Positions 36,182 through 44,869 of a stretch of DNA of 64,000 nucleotides are shown piece after piece. A program made the translations under genes and the position numbers. The notes below the pieces were generated by a model that saw only the letters and a list, made by a program, of their open reading frames with translations, ran no database searches and was not told where the DNA came from. Position 1 is the stretch's first letter, and each line of letters starts with the position of its first letter. The stretch is taken from positions 1,302,001 to 1,366,000 of the forward strand of contig NZ_CP084061.1 in the NCBI RefSeq assembly GCF_020215665.1, written 5' to 3'. The stretch is from Blautia parvula (GTDB lineage: Bacteria; Bacillota; Clostridia; Lachnospirales; Lachnospiraceae).

Positions 36182-36242
36182 ATTCTATTCACTTTCTCAT
36201 ATTACTTAGTTTTCAACCCATAAAAATCCTCTGCTTAAGTTG

Positions 36243-37628
36243 TTACTCCTGGTCGAAAATAGCATCAAGGGTTCTTTCCATATCCTCAATCAAATTTACT
36301 ACCAATGCATTCCCCATCATAAAACGTCTTTTCTTAACTGGCATTTCTACAACTTCTTCATTGACCAAACAAAATTTTGTATGATCTGTTGGAAATCCTT
36401 GTATACGTTCTGTCTCCGTAGCTGTTAACAATCGGATTCTTCCTGTCTGTTTATCTTTTACAATATGCGTTGTCCTACTAAAACTCCCTTCTGATGTCAG
36501 CATGGTACGGGCAGGTTTATCATAACTATCCAACATCGCAATGGCTCCCTCAGAAAAAATATACTCATGACCATTCGATGATTTTCTAGATAGTTTTTTC
36601 CCCCCTTTCAAATACTGCCATGTTTGACGGTCTTCTTTAGGTAGCTTTCCCTTTGTTTCGTCACTTCTCGTAACCAATGGATCCGTATAATAAAGCTTTT
36701 CTTCTGAGATAAAATAGGATTCATCTACATCTCCTGTTTCCATAATATCTCCTAACGTTATCTGTGTACCATCAAATTTTGGAGTTGTCTTAACACTATA
36801 TACAACTCCATCTTTCATAATCCCTGTATTTTCAAATCCAAAACTAAAATGCTCAGATAACTCTCCTATCCCATCCGGGAGTTTCGTTATCAAAATTTTT
36901 TTATTATCGACATCGTTGACAGGAAATGTTTCAGCAAAGAATCCATCCTTCAGCAAAAGTTTACCCATGCTTATTCTCTGTGCTTCTAAACTATCACTAT
37001 ACTTATATCCAACTTTTTCTTGAATGGTAGTACAGTATTTCATATCATCCCTATAGGCAAAAATAAAGGTACGTCTTCTACGCTGTTGATATCCATAATC
37101 TGCCGCATTGATCACACGCCATTCGACCGTATATCCCTGATCTCTAAGGCAAGCCAAAATAATCCCAAAGTCTCTTCCCCTCTGTTTCGCTGGGGATTTT
37201 AATAATCTATCAACATTTTCAAGTAATATAAATGGCGGCTGCTTTGCTTCTATAGTGTCTCGTATGGACCACCATAAGATACCTTTTTTTCCTTCTAGAC
37301 CCTTTGATGTAGCCAATGATGAAGCCACCGAATAATCTTGGCAAGGAAATCCACCAACCAGAAGATTAAAATCAGGAATAGAAGACTTATCAACCTCTTC
37401 TATATCGACATTTGTAGTATCATTTCCATTAATATCGTATCTATTGCCAAATCGATATACATAACAATCATGTGCATACTGTGTCTTCTTCTCTGCTGGC
37501 TCCCACTGATTAAACCAGACAGTATCCCATTTTTCTTTTTTATTTACATCCTCCAATGTTTTTATATGGTTTAACCCACAACGGAATCCACCTACCCCTG
37601 CAAATAATTCACAAACAGTTTTTTTCAT
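36243..37628 (-). CDS. DNA cytosine-5 methyltransferase
   Basis: This 461-residue m5C methylase has the motifs in order: motif I ELFAGVGGF (7-15), motif IV GGFPCQDYS with catalytic Cys96, motif VI ENV (137-139), motif VIII QRRRR (182-186), a target-recognition region of about 200 residues, and motifs IX-X (ERIQGFP and MMGNALVV) near the C-terminus. It protects the host from the two flanking Sau3AI-type endonucleases. Vsr nearby would repair T:G mismatches produced by m5C deamination. GAGGTG lies six bases before the ATG. Confidence 0.94.
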   Translation of the reverse strand: MKKTVCELFAGVGGFRCGLNHIKTLEDVNKKEKWDTVWFNQWEPAEKKTQYAHDCYVYRFGNRYDINGNDTTNVDIEEVDKSSIPDFNLLVGGFPCQDYSVASSLATSKGLEGKKGILWWSIRDTIEAKQPPFILLENVDRLLKSPAKQRGRDFGIILACLRDQGYTVEWRVINAADYGYQQRRRRTFIFAYRDDMKYCTTIQEKVGYKYSDSLEAQRISMGKLLLKDGFFAETFPVNDVDNKKILITKLPDGIGELSEHFSFGFENTGIMKDGVVYSVKTTPKFDGTQITLGDIMETGDVDESYFISEEKLYYTDPLVTRSDETKGKLPKEDRQTWQYLKGGKKLSRKSSNGHEYIFSEGAIAMLDSYDKPARTMLTSEGSFSRTTHIVKDKQTGRIRLLTATETERIQGFPTDHTKFCLVNEEVVEMPVKKRRFMMGNALVVNLIEDMERTLDAIFDQE

Positions 37629-37711
37629 TCAAAACACCTCAATCTATTATTTTACATGTAACTATTCCGATTAATTGTATGATAAATATGGGACTTTGTA
37701 AAGATCTTTTT

Positions 37712-39139
37712 CTATTTTTCCAAAAATCTTTTTTCTAATTGACTCAATATGTACGAATTATTTAGCCAAAAGCATTGTTTTGGAAACTCTCTACCGTCTG
37801 GTAATTCATAGGTATCTTTAGCATTTCTTGCGTGTGGTCTGACATGACATACTGGATTATCAGATGCTTTAGGAAAATTATTATAATGTTTCCCATTTCT
37901 GACTTTTATCTCCAATCCGTCCAGCACTACTTGCTTTGTAGCTTCCCATACTGATTTGACATCACCTTCCAAATCCTTGTATGGAATATTCCAAAATTGA
38001 CATCCCTTCAACCTTAATTCATTTTCTCCATTATATTTATAGACAACGAACAAAAAACGAGTCTCGCGAAGATAGTTTCCAAAAGTAGATTCATCCCATT
38101 CCTCTTCTACTAATTCTTTAAATTTAAACGTAGGAAATGACATATTTTCTCTGATTTTATTATTCTTTTCTATCCTAATCGTCTTTACAACAATATTAGC
38201 TTTTTCAAATTCTTCTGCATGATTTCCTTTAATTCCCAGGATTCTATACGCTAGCATTGCTTCCAAATTTTTTGTTTTTTTCTGGAAATCAACCTGAAAT
38301 TCCTCACATAAGTCTCTGACGGTATACCCACAATATTTATTTATCTTCTCTACGACATAATCCTCAAAAGAGGCTTCCGCCATTCCTTTGATAATTGGTT
38401 CATAAGTAATCTTGCCTGGAATGACGTAATTATTCAATACATAGGTCATATAAGAATTCTTAAATGCAAATGCCCTAGGTTTTGCTAACTCGCTACTAAA
38501 AGGTTGTTTTCGTCTATCTCTTGAGCTAGACGCCTTTGGAGCTGCACCTAAATAAAGCGTATCACTCTCAGACAATTCATGTGCCTTTCCAGCCTTTATC
38601 TTTTCTTTTATGACATAAAAATCATGCTCAATTATCTTGATATCCTGTTCTGCCGGTGAAAACAATTTCACATAACCAATTTTATAATCCAATCTATTTT
38701 CAATCTCTTTTCGATACAAATAATAAATCAATAAAATCAATCTTGCCTTTTGCCACATATGGCTTTCTACAAAGGTCTCGTTAACAACTGAATAGTAATC
38801 AATCATAGTAAGAATAAGCCTCTCCTTTGCAGATATAGTTCCATTTTTATTCACCTTATATGGTGTTACTTTTAATTCTACCCCTGCTTTGTCAAAATCT
38901 GGTTTAGCATCATTATTTGCCTGATAGTGAAAATATCTTTCTTCTATTAATTCACCAAGTCCACCTTTTCTCTTTTTATTTTCATGTTTTGCTTCGTAGT
39001 TATTAATTTCTCGAACCACCATGGCTTTTGTGATATCATCGTCTTCACATACCTCTGCAAATGTTTTTCCAACCAATTTTTTTCCATATTCTTCAATTGA
39101 TATGGGATCCGTCTCATCATACTCTAATATAAAATCCAT
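37712..39139 (-). CDS. Sau3AI/MutH-type restriction endonuclease, subunit 2
   Basis: This 475-residue paralogue has the catalytic set in ELIEERYFHYQANN (residues 63-76), KPDFD (Asp81) and GVELK (Glu88, Lys90), closer to classical Sau3AI than subunit 1. A second domain completes the protein. The ATG at 39139 has GAGGAG seven bases upstream and begins one base after the Vsr stop codon. Two non-identical Sau3AI-like proteins flanking one methylase suggest a heterodimer or two separate nicking activities (inference). Confidence 0.85.
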   Translation of the reverse strand: MDFILEYDETDPISIEEYGKKLVGKTFAEVCEDDDITKAMVVREINNYEAKHENKKRKGGLGELIEERYFHYQANNDAKPDFDKAGVELKVTPYKVNKNGTISAKERLILTMIDYYSVVNETFVESHMWQKARLILLIYYLYRKEIENRLDYKIGYVKLFSPAEQDIKIIEHDFYVIKEKIKAGKAHELSESDTLYLGAAPKASSSRDRRKQPFSSELAKPRAFAFKNSYMTYVLNNYVIPGKITYEPIIKGMAEASFEDYVVEKINKYCGYTVRDLCEEFQVDFQKKTKNLEAMLAYRILGIKGNHAEEFEKANIVVKTIRIEKNNKIRENMSFPTFKFKELVEEEWDESTFGNYLRETRFLFVVYKYNGENELRLKGCQFWNIPYKDLEGDVKSVWEATKQVVLDGLEIKVRNGKHYNNFPKASDNPVCHVRPHARNAKDTYELPDGREFPKQCFWLNNSYILSQLEKRFLEK

Positions 39140-39140
39140 T

Positions 39141-39623
39141 TTAAATCTCCTCATCGAAATCTATCTTCTCCATTTGTTGATCAAAGATCACTTCCTCTAT
39201 CACTTGAACACATTCCTCTGGTTTTTCTAGTATATCTTTCCCCCAAAAATGAATAACCGACCATCCCAGATACAGTAATGCTTGATCTTTTTCAATATCC
39301 CTTTCCATATTACGCTGGATTTTTTTCACCCAGTAATCCGGATTTCTTCCTTTTTCCAAGCGGGGCCGTAGAACTTCCCAATCTTTCCCGTGGAAAAACT
39401 CACTGTCACAAAAAATTGCAATACGATACTTAGTTAAAACTATATCTGGTCTTCCCGGTAAATTTTTATAGTTCTTTCTATATCGGTATCCCTTTTTCCA
39501 CAATGCCTTTCTTAATTTTGTTTCAATCGCTGTATCCTTGCCACGAATATGGCTCATGGTTTTATGACTTTTTTCTGTCACTTCTCCATAAAATCTAGGT
39601 TCAGTAGGTTTTTTGGTTCCCAC
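39141..39623 (-). CDS. vsr: very short patch repair endonuclease (Vsr)
   Basis: This 160-residue protein matches Vsr: MSHIRGKDTAIETKLRKAL, then RYRKNYKNLPGRPDIVL with the catalytic Asp, AIFCDSEFFHGKDW, and the C-terminal GWSVIHFWG strand. Vsr nicks 5' of T:G mismatches that arise by deamination of 5-methylcytosine, so it belongs functionally with the methylase. Its gene directly precedes endonuclease subunit 2. The CDSEFFHG segment differs from the more common VDGCFWHGH but keeps the His. Confidence 0.92.
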   Translation of the reverse strand: MGTKKPTEPRFYGEVTEKSHKTMSHIRGKDTAIETKLRKALWKKGYRYRKNYKNLPGRPDIVLTKYRIAIFCDSEFFHGKDWEVLRPRLEKGRNPDYWVKKIQRNMERDIEKDQALLYLGWSVIHFWGKDILEKPEECVQVIEEVIFDQQMEKIDFDEEI

Positions 39624-39654
39624 TAAAAATCAACTCCTATTATAAAGTACAATA

Positions 39655-39996
39655 TCATTTATCTTTTAATTCCGTATACTTTTCCTTACTTCCAAACGCC
39701 TTTTCCACCGGATATTTCTCATTATTCAATTTCACTTTTTCACGAACAATCTCATCCAAATCCAATCCGCAGGCATCTGCCATGAGGATGCAGTAATTCA
39801 CTACATCAGCAAGTTCTTCTCTGATCTTATCAATCTTATCTGTGCACACCACATCTTCGGCACTCCACTGGAACACCTCCAATAGTTCAGCAGCTTCCAG
39901 ACTGATTGAAATTGCCAGATCCTTAGGGTTATGGAATTGTTTCCAATCTCTGTCATCTCGGAATTTTAACACTTCGTTTATCGTATCCTGAGTCAT
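39655..39996 (-). CDS. MazG-like nucleotide pyrophosphohydrolase
   Basis: This 113-residue all-alpha protein has the EAAELLEVF and EELADVVNY segments that hold the metal-binding acidic residues of MazG/RS21-C6 enzymes. These hydrolyse (d)NTPs to monophosphates. The single-domain length fits the RS21-C6/dCTPase-like group. In this island it may clean modified nucleotides or restrict nucleotide supply during infection (inference). It lies 31 bp upstream of vsr and 21 bp downstream of the helicase gene. Confidence 0.88.
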   Translation of the reverse strand: MTQDTINEVLKFRDDRDWKQFHNPKDLAISISLEAAELLEVFQWSAEDVVCTDKIDKIREELADVVNYCILMADACGLDLDEIVREKVKLNNEKYPVEKAFGSKEKYTELKDK

Positions 39997-40017
39997 TTTG
40001 CCATACCTCTTTTCAAA

Positions 40018-41607
40018 TTATACTGTATCAACATACTGTGAAATATATTTTCGTAATTCCTGATCACATACATATAAATAAGAGCCTCGGATTCCTCTGG
40101 TCATAAGGACATAATATATGTGCTGTATGTATTCCTTAAGCTCCTCATATTCTACAGTCTTTTTACCATTTTGATCATAATAGTTTTGTGGCCGGATTAT
40201 AATACTTTTGCTAACCGGATCATAGCCGATTTCTTCGCCAAGAATGATAAAGGCATAATTCAGATCATAACCTTGTGTTGAGTGAATACATCCCACCTCG
40301 TTAATCGCTTCGCTTGAATGAACCCATCCCTCTGTACAATGATTCCATTGTTTCTTTATACCCTGAATTTCAATATCATAAACTGTTTTGTCATTCTTGC
40401 TGATCCATTCCCAGGCATATCCGGCTGCCATTCTTACAAGCTGTACTTCTTCTTCCTTTTGGTACATCAGTTGATTAAATGCCTTAAAATCCGTCATCAG
40501 TTTAAATTCATACTTATCAAATGTTTTCTTTTCTCTGACATTGCCTGATAAAATATTTTTTACATATGCAATATAATCATTGCCGCCATTTACCCGCATC
40601 TGTGTCAACAAATTATAGTAGGATATCATACGCTTCGTCTGTTCGATTTCCATCTTCTTATGAAATCTTCTCACATCGATTCCGGATGGGCCGACTACCT
40701 GCATTTCATCATAGAAAAGTACCGGGCATTTGCATTGATGTAAGATCCAATCTAATTCATCACTTTCAATTGTCAATCCGATTTTTTCACAGTTTTTCTT
40801 AAAAGCGCCCATATATGAAATATTTTTATACTGATGCAGTCGGTGCGCTTCATCTACAAGCAAAATATCATAAAACTGTTTAGTCACATCTGATGGCGAT
40901 AATACATCTGATGATCTAAGACCGTAAATGCTCTTGAAAATACCTTTCAGTGTCTTTCTGAGAGATGTCTGCGGAACAACAAAGCCAATCTTTTTATCCT
41001 TAAACTCTTCACTGTCCCGTAAATACTTGAGTAAAAAGATAGCAACGATCGTCTTTCCGCTTCCCGGCCAGCCGTTTACTACAATTGTCTGCTTCCCATC
41101 TTGCTTTAAGGAACCGATTATCTCTTCTACAGCGGTTCTTTGATCACCGTTCAGTTCCTTATATGGTGAATATTTAAATAAATCAGAATTCTCCAGTTCT
41201 TCCAGAGAATGCTTTACTATTTTTTCACGCTGTAATCTTCTCCAAAGGACCTGAAACTTTTCATCATACTCTTTTTTGCCATAATATTCTTTTTCAGCCA
41301 TTCCGGCATTTTTGTTGCGAACCTCGTAAAGCTCATCTGCCGCAATATACTGAATGAGTTTTGACTCATAATCAAATGTAACCGACTGATTAAATTTTGA
41401 AGAATAAATAAAATGCACCTTATCAAAAATCTTCTTATCTAAAGAATTATGATGCTGAGACATACGGTTTTTTACATGATTAGATTCTCCAATATAAGCT
41501 TGCTTTCCATTATCCAGTATATAGAGCATCGGCCAATTTGACAGATAACTTTCCTCTCCGTATATCTGGTTTTTAAAGTCGCCTTCCGTAATTTTAAACA
41601 TACTCAT
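40018..41607 (-). CDS. GIY-YIG nuclease/DUF2075 SF1-type helicase fusion
   Basis: This 529-residue protein starts with a GIY-YIG nuclease-like domain (about 25-115: YILDNGKQAYIGES, then an NRM arginine). A P-loop ATPase of the DUF2075 family follows, with Walker A NGWPGSGKT near residue 178 and Walker B ILLVDEAHR near 248. The C-terminal part contains GCIHSTQGYDLNYAFIIL and VLMTRGIRGSYLYV, the motifs V and VI equivalents. The protein probably unwinds and cuts DNA. It lies between the XRE and MazG-like genes in the defence operon. Confidence 0.85.
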   Translation of the reverse strand: MSMFKITEGDFKNQIYGEESYLSNWPMLYILDNGKQAYIGESNHVKNRMSQHHNSLDKKIFDKVHFIYSSKFNQSVTFDYESKLIQYIAADELYEVRNKNAGMAEKEYYGKKEYDEKFQVLWRRLQREKIVKHSLEELENSDLFKYSPYKELNGDQRTAVEEIIGSLKQDGKQTIVVNGWPGSGKTIVAIFLLKYLRDSEEFKDKKIGFVVPQTSLRKTLKGIFKSIYGLRSSDVLSPSDVTKQFYDILLVDEAHRLHQYKNISYMGAFKKNCEKIGLTIESDELDWILHQCKCPVLFYDEMQVVGPSGIDVRRFHKKMEIEQTKRMISYYNLLTQMRVNGGNDYIAYVKNILSGNVREKKTFDKYEFKLMTDFKAFNQLMYQKEEEVQLVRMAAGYAWEWISKNDKTVYDIEIQGIKKQWNHCTEGWVHSSEAINEVGCIHSTQGYDLNYAFIILGEEIGYDPVSKSIIIRPQNYYDQNGKKTVEYEELKEYIQHIYYVLMTRGIRGSYLYVCDQELRKYISQYVDTV

Positions 41608-41613
41608 CTTCCT

Positions 41614-41811
41614 TCAAATAATGTCCATAATATCATCTAATTTACAATCCAGGGTCTTGCATATCTTGATCAATACGCCCACACGAACATCTTCATCTTT
41701 CCCAAGTTTCGCCATTGCATTGGTACTGATTCCTGCAGCTTTGATCAAATCTGTTTTCAGCATTTTACGTTCTTCAAGGATTTTCCATAATTTATTGTAA
41801 CTTACAGGCAT
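41614..41811 (-). CDS. small XRE/Cro-type regulator of the defence operon
   Basis: This 65-residue protein is essentially one helix-turn-helix of the Cro/CI type (LIKAAGISTNAMAKL then VGVLIKICKTLDCKLDDIM). The ATG at 41811 follows a GGGGG site seven bases upstream; the longer frame to 41883 lacks one. As the first gene of the 17.5 kb minus-strand series, it is probably the controller of the island, comparable to C-proteins of restriction systems. A perfect palindrome at 41896-41907 lies upstream and may be its operator. Confidence 0.87.
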   Translation of the reverse strand: MPVSYNKLWKILEERKMLKTDLIKAAGISTNAMAKLGKDEDVRVGVLIKICKTLDCKLDDIMDII

Positions 41812-41895
41812 TGATCTACCCCCATTTTTGTATGATCCATAAGTCATTATTCGTATTTTAACATCTTGCACAGATAAACACAATCAAAGAATTGT

Positions 41896-41907
41896 AAATT
41901 GCAATTT
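41896..41907. promoter_or_regulatory. perfect 12-bp palindrome, candidate XRE operator
   Basis: AAATTGCAATTT lies in the 103-bp gap between the TetR stop and the XRE start, 85-96 bp upstream of the XRE start codon. Its position at the head of the defence operon suggests an operator; in A/T-rich DNA chance cannot be excluded. Confidence 0.3.
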
Positions 41908-41914
41908 TCAATTA

Positions 41915-42571
41915 TCATGCTTTTCCTATATCCGTCTGCTCCTGAAATTCCTGGTTTGACACCTGCAGATCAAAAGTATAACGAAGAATTTCCTCTGCAA
42001 ACAAATCCATATATTTTCTCTTTTGCTGTACATTTCCGATACATGAAATATCATTCGCTATTCTGTCTGTAATGATATATATCATCCTGGCTCTGATATA
42101 GAAATCTTCCCGCACTTCCGGATAACGCCTCTTCAAAAACATTTCCACCATGGCAATGAAATCTTCCTCTGCCCTGGATATAATCTCCTGTACCCTTGTG
42201 TTCTCTTTCGCGATAATAACAGAATCTTCAAAAAACCTATTGGTACCATCAAAACGTTCCAGCAACGAATTTAAATCCTTCAGCAGAAATTCCTTACAAG
42301 CAGCTCTGTCTTCAAATGTTGCCAGTTGGTCCAGCAATTCCTTCATCGCCTTACATGAGTTGCTGCAGTAATCCTCTAATAAAGCGCAGTAAATATCACC
42401 TTTATCCCGATAATAATTATAGAAATTACCAATAGAAATACCGGCAAAATGGACGATTTCTTTCGTATTGGTATTGTAATACCCCTTTTCCGCAAAAAGC
42501 GCATAAGCAGAATCCAAAAGTTTTTTCCTGCTCTCAATAGCCCGCTGCTGTTTCTTACGCTCTGTGCCCAT
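41915..42571 (-). CDS. TetR/AcrR-family regulator
   Basis: This 218-residue protein has an N-terminal TetR helix-turn-helix (about residues 14-60; TKEIVHFAGISIGNFYNYYR) and a helical C-terminal ligand domain with no recognised relatives. GGGAGG lies seven bases before the ATG. It is divergent from the alpha/beta hydrolase gene; the gap holds a consensus promoter directed at the hydrolase and a perfect 16-bp palindrome that is its likely operator. Confidence 0.9.
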   Translation of the reverse strand: MGTERKKQQRAIESRKKLLDSAYALFAEKGYYNTNTKEIVHFAGISIGNFYNYYRDKGDIYCALLEDYCSNSCKAMKELLDQLATFEDRAACKEFLLKDLNSLLERFDGTNRFFEDSVIIAKENTRVQEIISRAEEDFIAMVEMFLKRRYPEVREDFYIRARMIYIITDRIANDISCIGNVQQKRKYMDLFAEEILRYTFDLQVSNQEFQEQTDIGKA

Positions 42572-42651
42572 TTTCTTCCCTCCCGTCGAAAATATAGAAT
42601 ATCATTAGTATACCAGTAAGAAAGAAAAAGTGAACCAAAATTCAGAATATA

Positions 42652-42700
42652 TTGACATCTGCTTACAAACAAGATATAATTAACCTGAACTATAGTTCAG
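42652..42700 (+). promoter_or_regulatory. consensus promoter with a 16-bp palindromic operator
   Basis: TTGACA (42652-42657) and TATAAT (42675-42680) are exactly 17 bp apart. The perfect palindrome CTGAACTATAGTTCAG (42685-42700) covers the expected transcription start. The arrangement predicts strong transcription of the hydrolase gene, blocked when the adjacent TetR protein binds. Confidence 0.75.
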
Positions 42701-42756
42701 TATTTTAGAATAAACAATATTTATTTCATAAAAAACAGCAAAAAGGAGGGCGAAAA

Positions 42757-43875
42757 ATGGCAATATGGATTATGATCATATGCATTGTCATAGCAGTCTG
42801 GGCTATATTTCCGCCCGGTCCGGGAAAAATGCCGTTATTCTATGATAATAACGGTAAGATTCTCCCTGACAGCATATCAGAAAAAACTTATATTGATGTA
42901 GACGGAGCAAAAATCGGACTGCTCATAACCGGAAAAAGCAGGTCAAATCCCGTTTTACTCTTTCTCGGAGGTGGCCCCGGTATACCGGAATATCTTCTGG
43001 AATACCAAAATCCCTCAAAACTGGCTGATATATTTACTGTGTGTTACCTGGAATATCGTGGTACATCCATTTCTTATAATTCTCATATCAATGTTGATTC
43101 CCTGACAACCGAATGCTATCTGTCTGACGCTGCCGCTGTAACCAAATATCTAAGAAACAGGTTTTCTCAAGAGAAGATTTATCTCATGGGCCACTCCTTT
43201 GGCACCTGCATCGGGATTCAGGCAGCATTTAGGCATCCTGAATTTTATCATGCTTATATTGCCATGTCCCAAATAGTTAATCAATCGGAATCTGAGATTA
43301 CTGCATATCAATTTATGCTTGAACAATACCGTCAGATGAACCATGGCAGAATGGTAAAAGCCTTTGAAAAATATCAAATCGCATTCTCTGAAATGGCATA
43401 TAAAGAGTATTGCCTGTCACCACTGCGGGATCATGCCATGCACAATCTTGGTGTGGGGACCATGCACACTATGAAATCTGTTATCACAGGCATTTTCTTA
43501 CCCAGCCTTCGGTGCAAAGTTTATACGCCTCTTGAAAGACTCAATATCTGGCGCGGAAAGAAGTTTACAGCAGCTTCTCCGGTTGGATCTGACCGTATGG
43601 AGTTTAATGCCTATGCTGAAGTTCCCTATCTTGAAATTCCCATTTATTTCTTTGGTGGCATATACGATTATACCTGTTGTTACTCTTTACAGAAAAACTA
43701 TTACGAAACAATGAAAGCCCCGCTAAAGGCTTTTTATACATTTAAGAACTCTGCCCACAGTCCTCTGTGGGAGGAACCTGTGCGCTCTATGCAAATCATA
43801 AAACGCGATATAAGAAAGGGCCAAAAGGAACTGTCCGACTCAGGCACATGCCATTTTCACATATCCCCGTCATAA
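42757..43875 (+). CDS. membrane-anchored alpha/beta hydrolase
   Basis: This 372-residue protein has an N-terminal hydrophobic anchor (about 3-20) followed by an alpha/beta hydrolase fold: the oxyanion-loop segment LFLGGGPGIP near residue 70, the nucleophile elbow GHSFGT near residue 146, and NSAHSP near residue 334 supplying the histidine. The GGGPG loop is shared with proline iminopeptidase-like hydrolases. The substrate is unknown; control by a TetR regulator suggests a detoxification or signalling ester. AAGGAGG lies eight bases before the ATG. Confidence 0.85.
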   Translation: MAIWIMIICIVIAVWAIFPPGPGKMPLFYDNNGKILPDSISEKTYIDVDGAKIGLLITGKSRSNPVLLFLGGGPGIPEYLLEYQNPSKLADIFTVCYLEYRGTSISYNSHINVDSLTTECYLSDAAAVTKYLRNRFSQEKIYLMGHSFGTCIGIQAAFRHPEFYHAYIAMSQIVNQSESEITAYQFMLEQYRQMNHGRMVKAFEKYQIAFSEMAYKEYCLSPLRDHAMHNLGVGTMHTMKSVITGIFLPSLRCKVYTPLERLNIWRGKKFTAASPVGSDRMEFNAYAEVPYLEIPIYFFGGIYDYTCCYSLQKNYYETMKAPLKAFYTFKNSAHSPLWEEPVRSMQIIKRDIRKGQKELSDSGTCHFHISPS

Positions 43876-43880
43876 ACGCA

Positions 43881-43917
43881 GAAATGACATGGAACGTTTG
43901 ATATCCCATGTCATTTC
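43881..43917 (+). terminator. 12-bp hairpin after the hydrolase gene
   Basis: GAAATGACATGG and CCATGTCATTTC pair perfectly over 12 bp. The hairpin begins six bases after the hydrolase stop. The following tract (TCC then A and T runs) is weak for a classical terminator, so RNA stabilisation is an alternative. Confidence 0.5.
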
Positions 43918-43965
43918 TCCAAAAAATTTTAATCAGATTACTTTTTCAATACCTTTTTTCATTTA

Positions 43966-44799
43966 TCAATAAGCCCGAATCTGCTGATTAAGCAAATCTT
44001 CCGCCTCACAGCACAATTGCTCTATCATCTCAATATGTTCCATCATATTTTCTTCATTCAGCATCAAAGCCTGATTTGCTCGCTCACTGTAATTATATGG
44101 AGAAACCGGAAAATTTGTGATACGCTTCAGAGCTTTCTTTTCATTCAAACAATAAATCTCATTCAACGCGAAGATCACCTGATTCAGAGCAGAAACGGAA
44201 CGGAACATATGACCAATCCCGTAATATATATCCTCTTTATTCATATAATTCTTTGCCAGTGTACACGAGAATTTTGCTTCAAACATAAAAAAGGACAGGA
44301 GTGCTGACTTCAATTTTTCCGGATAACATTCCGCTCTTTCTTTCAATCGTTTTAATTTTTCATTTCCATACAATACCTTTGATGATGCCAGTTCCCCGCG
44401 GTACATCACATTAAAATACGCATGCGGATGTCCTGTCTGATAATGCATGGATATATCCCCTGCATCTGTCTGTTCAACACACGCCTCTACACGTTTTATA
44501 TCACGCAGAATCAGATCCACATCATATCCCTGTACGGTCAGCCACCCTCCGCAGTTAACCCAGTTTCCCCACTCTCCTTCGCTGCAGATAAGGTTTTCCC
44601 GCCTTTCATCATCCAACTTCTTAGCAATCAGATTGAGCTGTCTAAAATCGATCAAATGACTGTCATAATATATCCCCACATCAATATCCGAACTTTCTAT
44701 CGCCATACCCGTCGCCCTTGAACCGCCCAAAACAATCCCTTCCACAAAAGGCAGTCCGCTTAATTCGGAAACAACTTCCCGCAAAACATTTTCTACCAT
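43966..44799 (-). CDS. nucleotidyltransferase-domain protein
   Basis: This protein of 277 residues has a pol-beta-type nucleotidyltransferase motif near the N-terminus: LGGSRATGMAIESSDIDVGIYY (GS followed by DxD). Kanamycin-type and Lnu-type enzymes share this domain, but also tRNA and toxin-associated enzymes, so the substrate is open. The C-terminal half is helical. I chose the ATG at 44799, which has AGGAG five bases upstream; a GTG at 44853 would add 18 residues without support. Confidence 0.78.
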   Translation of the reverse strand: MVENVLREVVSELSGLPFVEGIVLGGSRATGMAIESSDIDVGIYYDSHLIDFRQLNLIAKKLDDERRENLICSEGEWGNWVNCGGWLTVQGYDVDLILRDIKRVEACVEQTDAGDISMHYQTGHPHAYFNVMYRGELASSKVLYGNEKLKRLKERAECYPEKLKSALLSFFMFEAKFSCTLAKNYMNKEDIYYGIGHMFRSVSALNQVIFALNEIYCLNEKKALKRITNFPVSPYNYSERANQALMLNEENMMEHIEMIEQLCCEAEDLLNQQIRAY

Positions 44800-44869
44800 A
44801 TCTTCTCCTGCTCCTGCATAAATACCGTTTATCTGCTGTCCGTATTTTATCACAGATACGCTTTCTTTC

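Noticed and set aside
43966-44799. Aminoglycoside or lincosamide resistance enzyme
   Set aside because: Only the general nucleotidyltransferase motif is shared; no resistance-class-specific segment was recognised.
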